Assembly: GCF_963082655.1 (NCBI RefSeq)
Contig: NC_081552.1
Location: forward strand, 200,058,269-200,122,268
Reading direction: 5' to 3'
Length of the DNA stretch: 64,000 bases
Source: Stomoxys calcitrans
Taxonomy: Eukaryota; Arthropoda; Insecta; Diptera; Muscidae
Each line of letters begins with the position of its first letter. Position 1 is the stretch's first letter. Below the pieces are notes generated by a model. It worked only from the letters and a program-made list of their open reading frames with translations, searched no databases and was not told the origin of the DNA. The position numbers and the translations under genes are program-made. This document shows, piece after piece, positions 55,916 through 64,000 of this stretch.

Positions 55916-58282
55916 TTTGTTATTGTAGCAGTTTATTGTGTTCTATCTTTCGTCTGCTTGATTTTGTTGAGTGTCAAGACCCAGGAATCCTGCGACAAAG
56001 ATGGGGTGCGTCCACAGGGATCTGGGTCTGAGTCGAGTGGGTCTGCCTGGGCAGTTGAGCGGGTGACGTGTATCGTGTAGTCCCTGGTTACAATCGGTAC
56101 ATATATCTTGCACGTCGGCATCAATCTTCTGTAGGAGTTAAGGCGGCTGCATCTGCCGGAACGTAATTGAGTCAGAACTACTCTGGTTTGCCGGGGGAGG
56201 TCAATTTCTTCAGGTGCAATGGGAGGCGGTCGTTCTCCAAGGACTACATTCACCCGTCAGCCATTTATCGTATCTGCTACCGTGTCTGTATGAATGTTGT
56301 CAAGACCTGCTTCATCTAGAGGTTCTCTCTTGTAGCGCTGAACCTCACGCTCTAGATCATGTAGATCATGTAGGATGATGATTTGGATGGTTATTATTAT
56401 ATTATTATTCCACTGCGTGTCACAAAGTTGACGAGACCACACTGGCGCTGCATAACTTACCACAGACCGGCCAATTGCTTTGTACGTGGTCAACAAGGTT
56501 TCTTTGTCTGCACACCAAGTGCAGCCGGCAAGTGACTTGAGGACCTTGTTTCTACTTTCGACTTTATCGCAAATTGCTGTGGCATATGGGGAGAATGTGT
56601 AAGAGCTGTCAAATGTGTCGCCAAGTATTTTGGGACACTTGATGGTCAGCATTATTTCTATATCGAGCATCACAGTCAGCTCAGTATTCACCTCATGCGT
56701 ATTTGTAGTGAACAATGTGGCTGAAGATTTGGTAGCAGATATCTTGCAGCGCAATACGAGGCAAGTTCGTTGAGGTAGACGTTCAACATATCGCAGATGC
56801 CAACAATGGGTGGGGGACCTGATGCCATGATCGTACAATCGTCCGCATATGATGTTGTTGTTGTTGTAGTAGCAGTGTGTGGTACACTGAGGCGGCAATC
56901 CTTGCCGATGAAGGTATTCATCGGGTCAATCCGGTACATACAACCGGCTGCCATGGGATTGTCCGCATATGATACGATCTCTATGCCGTCTGGAGCGGGT
57001 GGAATGGAGGATAGGTAGAGGTTAAACAGTGCCGAAAATATCACTCCACCTTTGGGGAACTCCCTGTTTCACTCTACGGTGCTTTGACTTCTTATCCCTA
57101 AATTCCACAAATGACTGGCGACCACACAGATAATTCGCGACCCAACGTTTCAGACCTGGCTGGAGGGACATGTTGGCGATGTCCTCAAATAGTTTGGCGT
57201 GGCTGTCGAATCCCACGAGGACCGTCCTACCACATGGCCTGGGCTGATTGAAGCCACGGCAAATCTGTGCGGTGATGGCATGCAAAGCAGTTGTTGTGCT
57301 ATGCAGTCTTCGAAAACCATGTTGATGATCGGCGAATGGAAATTCTACGAGGCTCGGGGGGGAGAAATTCCTCAAGCGTCTTTGCCACTGGTGAGAGAAG
57401 GGAGATCGGTCTGTACGACTCCCCTAAACTGGGGTCCTTTCCAGGCTTCAGTAGCGGGATCACTCTGCACATTTTCCAGACATCGGAAACTAAAAGAGTG
57501 TTCAAAGAGAGGTTGAGGACGGTAGTAAGGTACTCAACTCGAGGTGAATCCAGATTCTTCAACATCAATGTAGAATTTCCGTCAGGGCCTAACGCCTTGG
57601 ATGATTTGGCATCACGGATGACATTCGTTACATCGGCCACGGTAAATTGTGATGGATGTCCATCGGCTCGGAGACCACGGATACGGCGAATGTCTCTCCT
57701 CTTTGCGCTGTCACTTTTGGGATGCACAATAAATTGACGGTTGAACAACCTGGTGCATCTTTTCGGATCGGCCAAAAGTTACTGAGGTCCTGTCATCCTG
57801 TCTACCGGGGTTCGAGATCACAGCTTGCCTAAACCGGTGCCTAAGTAACATTGCTCCAAGTGTTCCAGCCACAAATTCCGCTTATGTTTGTTGACTACCC
57901 TGTTTATTTCCAGATTCAGCTCACTGATTCAGGGGTTAGTAGTGTCCATACAACGAATCACATCACATTCGTTTGCGATTACCACTGCCTGCTACGGGAA
58001 ATTGGACCACACCGGGGGTATTCGACCGGCTGGTATAAAACGAGCGGCTGCTGCGTTAATGATGTCTCGGAATTTCCTCTCGGCCACTAGCACATCCGAG
58101 GGGGGTAGCAGTTCACTGAAGCGTCGATTGGTATACTCTCTGAAGCCAGCCCAATCGGTTCTGGCAAACCGAACAGAACCAGGGTCCGGGGTTCTTTTCA
58201 ATCCCGGCACGGACCAGACGCATGCGGAGAAGGCACTCCCGGATGTGCCTCTCCCATGACGAAAAAAGACGAACACGTACAC
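55915..58282 (-). pseudogene. LINE-A copy 2, decayed, with SINE-C inside
   Basis: Read right to left. A 5' region with GIEKNPGPWFCSVC (58205-58165) comes first. In another frame, TDWAGFREYTNRRFSELLPP follows. The ORF2 palm region is at 57775-57299 ([40 protein letters not shown]) and 57375-57022 (HGFRRLHSTTTALHAITAQI, GVPQ). A SINE-C splits the SYADD codons (56854-56960), then the post-RT part KSLAGCTWCADKETLLTTYK. The 3' end is at about 55945-55911 with the same acacaataaactgctaca tail as copy 1. Several stops and frameshifts. Confidence 0.88.
56854..56960 (-). mobile_element. SINE-C copy 8 (107 bp), with 13-bp target duplication
   Basis: Flanked by gtccgcatatgat at 56841-56853 and 56961-56973. 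The host sequence is LINE-A, whose undisturbed form is known from copy 1, so the insertion limits are exact: 107 bp. On the minus strand it runs from aatcccatggcagccggttg to ctgctactacaacaacaac. Confidence 0.95.
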
Positions 58283-58348
58283 AGAGTCCTTGCCGATGGG
58301 GGTTTCATCGGGTCAATCCGGTGCGTACCACCGGCTGCCATGGGATTG
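58268..58348 (-). repeat. SINE-C copy 9, truncated
   Basis: tccttgccgatgggggtttc, catcgggtcaatccggtgcg and ccggctgccatgggattg. The tail half is missing. Confidence 0.65.
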
Positions 58349-58790
58349 CCCAAGGAATTGTAAAGCGGACAAGCTTGCGAGACTAGGTATGTCTCTAACA
58401 AAATGTAAACTATGTTTTCAGGACAACGAATGATAGATGGTCGCAAAGAGGGGGCATTCTAAAACTATGAGGCTTAATCTAGACTTGAAGAGGTCTACCG
58501 CTTTGCTGACATACGTCTCAATCATTTTGTCCGTCATTACTGTCTAATCGGAAAACATGCTGACAGACTGAAGGTTGCAAGTAAGGACTTTTGCAGGCGC
58601 CAAACTGTGAAGACATCGAAGAAGAAGAGACAATAGAACACCTTCTGTGTGTGTGTCCCGCACAGGCAATCAGAAGGAGTTCCCCTTTAGGTTCTCATTT
58701 TTTTGAGAACCTGTGTGATTTAACGGATGTGAATATTCGAAAGTTGTGGGGCTTTTTAAAGCGATCTGGATGATCCAACGGTAGAAACTA
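58349..58790 (+). pseudogene. 3' fragment of another RNase H-type LINE
   Basis: GNCKADKLARLGMSL (end of an RNase H domain) is followed, in shifted frames, by CEDIEEEETIEHLLCVCPA and FFENLCDLTDVNIRKLWGFL. This differs from LINE-R and LINE-A. Broken and truncated. Confidence 0.6.
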
Positions 58791-58939
58791 GAAGGTATCT
58801 TCCTTCTTCTGTTCCTGTGTGTCACAATGGACGAAAACGTCTATGTGAGTCTGATGGCAGACTGCCCCTAAAAACCTAAAAAGTGTTAGGCAGTAGATTA
58901 CAAATATGGCATACAAAATTAGGTCCAAGTAATCGGAGT

Positions 58940-60200
58940 TTGCCTCGGCATAGCCGACCATGGGATGCAATTGAAAGTTATTTGGGAGCAGATTACGAAT
59001 GTGACATTAAAATTTGCGTTCAAGTCTGGCTGGCATTTTTCCTCCTATAAATACGTCGAATAGGTTAATTGAGCCATTATGGCAATATGGGACTCAAATT
59101 CAAGGTATTTGAGAGTAGAAAACGAATTTGATATTCAATTTTGGAGCCACGTGTTTGGGGTTACACCCTAAAGCACCCCTTTAACTGTACTTCATTTCAA
59201 ACTTTGGCAATATGGAGCTTAAATCAACGGTAGATGGAAGTAAAGAACGAATTTTCTATCTATTTTCAGGACAAAGTGCCGGTGACCACCCCAGCCTCAA
59301 AACGGTTCACACTTACCAACCATGGGATTTGGGAGTGGGGAACGAATTTGATATCCATATCATTACCCTAATTTTCAAAAATACCAGATCTCGGAGATTG
59401 GTAATGTGATTCGTTCGAATTTTTTTGCACTCTCACAGTCACCAAAAACAAACAGCGGGGGCCGCCCAGAACCCGCCAAATGGATATATAGACCAATCAC
59501 GACAATATAGAGCCATGTGTTTGGGAGCCGCCCCACCCCAAAATACCTCCCTATTATATAAAAGCTATTTGGGGTTCAAAAGTGATTGATCTTCGGGAAA
59601 TTGATATTAATTTTCGGAAGAAAAACGATCCCACCCTCAAACACAACCTATTTATCGATTATGCCATTATGGGGCTTATATGGGGGGAGCCGCCCCACCC
59701 CAAAAAACCTCGCTATCATATAAAAGGTGAAAATTGATTGATTCGTAGAGCACGAATCTTATATTTACATTAATGTTCAAGTGACCAAACCTAAAATACC
59801 GCCTAAACCGGAAATATTTTCCAATACTGTATATAAAGAAAGGCATTTGGGAGTAGAGTAAAAATTTGCCCAGCAACCGAAAAAGGGCAAACTTCTCACA
59901 CATTAATGAGTGCCTTCCGATTAAGTTGAGTTTATCAATGATAAGGGACCTTTTTTTATAGCAAAGTTGCAAAATTGCATGCTATCTCGCAAATGTCGCC
60001 AGCATTAAGAGGGGATAATCACAGCTTCAAATTTTTTCTGATGTTCTCGCCAGGATTCGAACGCAGGCGTTCAGCGTCATAGGCGGACATAGGCTACAGT
60101 GGCACGAATTCGATATCCACATTCAGGGCGAAGTGTCCCCACCCTACATAGATATTAGAGAGTTAAAGAAGACGCAGCGGAGCGGGCCCGGTTCGGCTAG
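58940..60200 (+). mobile_element. Helitron copy 3 (5'-truncated)
   Basis: Interior phrases of the Helitron (caaattcaaggtatttgaga, ttggagccacgtgtttgggg) run to the 3' terminus gacgcagcggagcgggcccg, gttcggctag, then a host T. A T2 SINE fragment is inserted at 60026-60110 (minus). Confidence 0.7.
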
Positions 60201-60240
60201 TATATTATAATACTAAGTTTGCATCATCTTTGTACTTCAT

Positions 60241-60430
60241 TCAAAGTCATTCCTGAATGTGAAGTCTTCTAATTCCTCATAACTTTCATCTCCTGCTTCT
60301 TCGGTTTCTTCATTTATGAAACCTTTTGGAAGTGGTTCGCAGTTCAGCAACTCTAGTACTTGTGGTGGGAGAGTTAAACGTTTTCTCTGATTTAAACGAG
60401 TTATTAGTTTAAGGGACGATATAAAAGGAT
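60241..60430 (-). pseudogene. Unidentified coding-like fragment
   Basis: On the minus strand a frame without start reads NPFISSLKLITRLNQRKRLT, LPPQVLELLNCEPLPKGF, INEETEEAGDESYEELEDF, TFRNDFE, then TGA at 60243-60241. Composition (basic segment, Leu-rich helix, acidic tail) looks like the C-terminus of a real protein, possibly a transposase. I do not recognise it. It may be one exon or a remnant. Confidence 0.4.
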
Positions 60431-61028
60431 TGTAGGGTCATTGGACCCATAGTGCGACGGTCCGGACCAGAGAATATACTCAGGTATGTGCCTCTCCCAC
60501 GATGAAGAAAGGATGAACATTTACACAGATACAGCAGTGCCTGGTCGATAAAGGTTCCATCGGATCAATTCGGTATACAGTATACGGCTGCCACGGGATA
60601 ATGAAGCGGTAATGCCGGCTAGTTCTTTTCGAATATATCAAAAACACAACTTTTTTCATATTTTTTTTTTTTAGTTTATTATTATTTTTTTATTTTTTCA
60701 ATATTAACTAATTGATTTTATTTTTTAATTTTTATTAAAATTACTTAAGATGTACATAATTAATAATTTCATTAGTTTTTGTTTTTATTCTTGTGAATGC
60801 AGTTTTAGTTACACTTTATTGTGGATTGTTGTTGTTGTTGTAGAGGGATAGGATAGAGTGAGTGATTGATGTGTGCACACAGTAACAGCGTTTTCCTTAA
60901 AAACGCTTTTCCTATTAAATAACAACAAAGATATTCGAATTTGAATTTATGGGCTGATTTTTGTTTGTATTGACGTTAGTTGCGGTTATTATTATTTTTT
61001 TTTTCATTAAAGAAAAATCAGAAGAAAA
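60431..61028. other. Spacer with LINE-A 5' and SINE-C scraps
   Basis: 60475-60520 resembles the LINE-A 5' region (tatgtgcctctcccacgatg). 60530-60600 is a decayed SINE-C (ccatcggatcaattcggtat). 60650-61028 is AT-rich with a (gtt)n run and no feature. Confidence 0.5.
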
Positions 61029-62369
61029 ACAAGTAAGAGCGTGCTAAGTTCGGCCGGGCCGAATCTTATATACCCTCCACCATGGATCGCGTTTATCGAG
61101 TACTTTGAGCGGTATCTCTTTTTAGGCAAGCAAAGAATAATGAATAAGAACTGTTATGCTATTTGAGCTATATCAAATTATAGTCCGATTCGGCCCATAA
61201 ATGAATTGAATGCTGAACATTGTAGAAGTCATTGTGTTATATTTCGGTGCATTCGGATAAGAATGAGCCTTGTATGAGGCTCAAGAAGCAAAATCGGGAG
61301 ATCAGTTTATATGGGAGCTGCATCAAGCCATAGATCGATTCAGACCATATTGAACACGCATGGGAGAAGGCATTGTACAAAATGTCAACCAAATCGGATT
61401 AGAATTTCGCCCTCTAGAGGCTCAAGAAGTCAATAACCCAGATCGGTTTATATGGCAGCTATATTAGGTTATGTACCGATTTGCGGCATACTTAACAAAG
61501 TTGTTGGAAGTCATAACAAAATATCTTATGCAAAATTTCAGCCAAATCGGTTGAGAACTGCGCCCTCCAGCGGCTCAAGAAATCAATATTCCAGATCGGT
61601 TTATATGGCAGCTATATTAGGTTATGAACAGATTTGCGGCATACTTAACACAGTTGCTGGAAGTCTTAACAAAACACCTCGTGCAAAATTTCAGCTAAAT
61701 CGGATGAGAACTGCGCCCTCTAGAGGCTCAAGAAATCAAGATCCAAGATCGGTTTATATAGCAGCTACATTAGGCTATGTACCGATTTGCACCATACTTA
61801 ACACAGTTGTTGGAAGTCATAACAAAACACCTCATGCAAAATTACAGCCAAATCGGATGAGACCAGCGCCCTCTAGCGGCTCAAGAACTCAAGCGCCAAG
61901 ATTGGTTTATATAGCAGTTGTACCAGGTTATGAACCGATTTGAACCATACTTAGCACAGTGGTTGGAAGTGATACCAAAACACCATGCGCCAAATTTCAG
62001 TCAAATCGGACGAGATTTGCGCCCTCAACAGGCTCAAGAAGTCAAGACCCAAGATCAATGTATATGTCAGCTATAACAGAACATGGACCGCTTGGGCCAT
62101 TTACAATCCCAAACGAACTACACTAATAAAAAATATTTATGCAAAATTTCGAGCGGCTAGCTTAACTCCTTCGAAAGTTAGCGTGCTTTTTACAGACAGA
62201 TAGACGGACGGACGGACAGACGGACCGATATGGCTAGATCGACTTAAAATTTCATGACGATCAAGAATATATGTACTTTATAGGGTCTTAGACTTCGTCT
62301 TCGAGGTGTTACAAACAGAATGACGAAATTAGTATGCCCCCATCCTATGGTGGAGGGTATAAAAATACT
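61029..62369 (+). mobile_element. R153 element, longest copy
   Basis: Starts acaagtaagagcgtgctaag with the palindrome ttcggccgggccgaa and tataccctccaccat. It ends tatggtggagggtataaaaa, so inverted motifs lie near both ends. Internal units begin at 61441, 61594, 61747, 61900 and 62053, each exactly 153 bp apart. One frame stays open across the units (61452-61943). A gacggacggacagac microsatellite lies at 62200-62226. Confidence 0.85.
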
Positions 62370-63080
62370 AAAATATATCTTTGACAGTGTAGCACAGACT
62401 TAACGATTTTTTACTTTTTTTTTGTTTACTTTGCAAAATTCATATTCAAAGAACAAATTTTTTGTTATCTGTTTTGGTGTATATTTTTATATACACCATA
62501 TATATTTTTATATATGTAATTAATAATAATAGATAATAATTAAGGAATCTGTAAAGGATATGATGGACTCATTATTGTTACACAGTTTTTCTAAATGCAT
62601 TTATTTGTTTCCTTATTTGTTGTTGTTTTTTTTTTGTTTGTTTTGTTTTGTATAAAAGACACCAGCAATTTAAAAAAGGCCTCAGAAGGAAATTTTTTGC
62701 ATATAAGCATATGAAACAGTCCTACTCCTGCTTCTTTTCCTCCTGTGAGTAAAATACAATTTCAGTACAATCTAAGAAATACTAGGAAGAAACAATAATC
62801 ACAAATTTTTAAAACTTAATACAATTTATAACTAAACAATGTACATCCATATATCATTTATTGAAGACAAATAAAGGCGAACAAGTGAAAAAAAAAGAAA
62901 ATACAAATTTACAAGATTTTTTTTTTTGGTAAAAAAATGAAATTATGTTACAACATGTATAAGTGATTAATATTTAGTTAAGAAGCGAGAACAATGTGAA
63001 ATTAAAGTCCCTCCATGATGTTCTGATGAAAAAGGGGGCAATTCAAAAAAATTTTTTCATAAACACAAATTTTGTGGCTG
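62370..63080. other. AT-rich spacer
   Basis: Long A and T runs and tatata patches; no gene or repeat family is recognised. Confidence 0.5.
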
Positions 63081-64000
63081 GGGGGCTTGGTGGTCATCCT
63101 ACACCTACGTGGGACCTATATCCAATTCTGAACCAATTTTAATGGACCTCGGCGAGCAAATATGTTCAAACTGTAAAAACTACGGTCGACAAATGACAAC
63201 ATTATGGTAAATTACCCAAAATTTGACGAACATATACATGGGAGCTATATCTAATTCTGAACCGATTTCGAGCAAACTTCTGAGAAAATGTGGTAGTCGT
63301 CGGGGAAAGCGGTGTGCAAAATTTTGGCAAGATGGGCCAATAAGTACGCTTGCAGTGGCTCTTGGGGTGAAAATCTAACGATATACATATATGACAGCTT
63401 TATCTAAATCTGAACCGATTTCCATGAAATTCACCATATAATATTGAGAGTCAAGAGAAAATCCTTCCTGCCAAATTTCGAGAAAATCGGTTAACAAAAG
63501 ACCATTTTATTGCAATATTACTGCAAATCGGACGAACATATATATGGAAGCTACACCTAAGTCTGAACCGATTTCGAGCAAACTCCTCAGACACTGTGGC
63601 GGTCGTCGAGGAAAGCGTTTTGCAAAATTTTGGCAAGATGGGTCAATAAATGTGCTTGCAGTGACTCCAGAAGTCAAAATCGGGCGATATATATATGAGA
63701 GCTATAGCCAAATCTGAACCGATTTCCATGAGATTCACCATATAATAGTGAGAGTGAAGAGAAAATCCCTCCTGCCAAATTTCGAGAAAATCGGTTAACA
63801 AAAGACCATTTTATTGCAATATTACTGCAAATCGGACGAACATATATATGGAAGCTACACCTAAGTCTGAACCGATTTCGAGCAAACTCCTCAGATACTG
63901 TGGCGGTCGTCGAGGAAAGCATTGTGCAATATTTTGGCAAGATTGGTCAATAAATGTGCTTGTTGTGGCTCTAGTAGTGAAAATCGGGCGATATATATAT
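63081..64000. repeat. R304 tandem repeat, running off the window
   Basis: Units start with catatacatgggagctatat (63231), catatatatggaagctacac (63537) and the same at 63841, giving steps of 306 and 304 bp. Units 2 and 3 are nearly identical. The internal phrase gaaccgatttc recurs as a half-unit. Open frames in it are the same peptide repeated and are not taken as a gene. Confidence 0.8.

Noticed and set aside
61452..61943. 163-codon open frame in R153 as a protein-coding gene
   Set aside because: Its repetition follows directly from the 153-bp DNA period; other copies of the element are frame-broken and no start context or domain is seen. Kept only as a finding to test.

Overview
The window is nuclear DNA of a calyptrate (muscid-type) fly. 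Evidence: spliced genes whose translations match Drosophila haywire and Enhancer of zeste, short GT-AG introns, AT-rich spacers, and a very heavy load of LINEs, Helitrons, a Tc1 element, a copia element, MITEs and SINE-like repeats. A stable fly or house fly relative fits best; the species is inferred, not proven.

Genes, left to right: 3' part of ARMT1 (+, 1-4029, cut by the window edge); a MADF/BESS-type protein (+, 24410-25226); UQCC1, a mitochondrial complex III assembly factor (-, 26037-28823); CTF8, a sister-chromatid cohesion clamp-loader subunit (+, first exon 29111, remaining exons 40296-40778); haywire/XPB, the TFIIH helicase (+, 34882-37419), lying inside the long CTF8 intron; E(z), the PRC2 histone methyltransferase (-, 40880-54101, eight coding exons); CNEP1R1, the nuclear-envelope phosphatase regulatory subunit (+, 54722-55312). 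All splice junctions were read by eye and keep frame. One is a GC-AG intron, in hay.

The rest is mobile DNA. 0.9-3.6 kb: a Helitron in the ARMT1 intron carrying a second element with exact 153-bp internal repeats. 4-9 kb: tRNA-derived SINEs and a decayed LINE. 9.96-11.6 kb: an almost intact Tc1 element. 12-13.6 kb: LINE-R. 14-20.7 kb: LINE-A split by a copia element. 21.4-22.4 kb: tandem repeat B. 29.9-34.8 kb: an intact Jockey-like LINE with a 16-bp target duplication, 27 bp upstream of the hay start codon. 42-53 kb: E(z) introns filled with nested elements. 55.6-64 kb: more LINE-A, Helitron and satellite-like repeats.

The most interesting points are the intact LINE sitting on the probable hay transcription start, a roughly 107-bp mobile element with 13-bp target duplications that shares its 3' tail with LINE-A (a likely SINE/LINE partnership), the same-strand nesting of hay in CTF8, the GC-AG intron at the XPB Walker A motif, and the 153-bp (51-codon) repeat element. 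Working names used here: LINE-A, LINE-R, SINE-C (107 bp), repeat B, R153, R304, and T1 and T2 (tRNA-derived SINEs).
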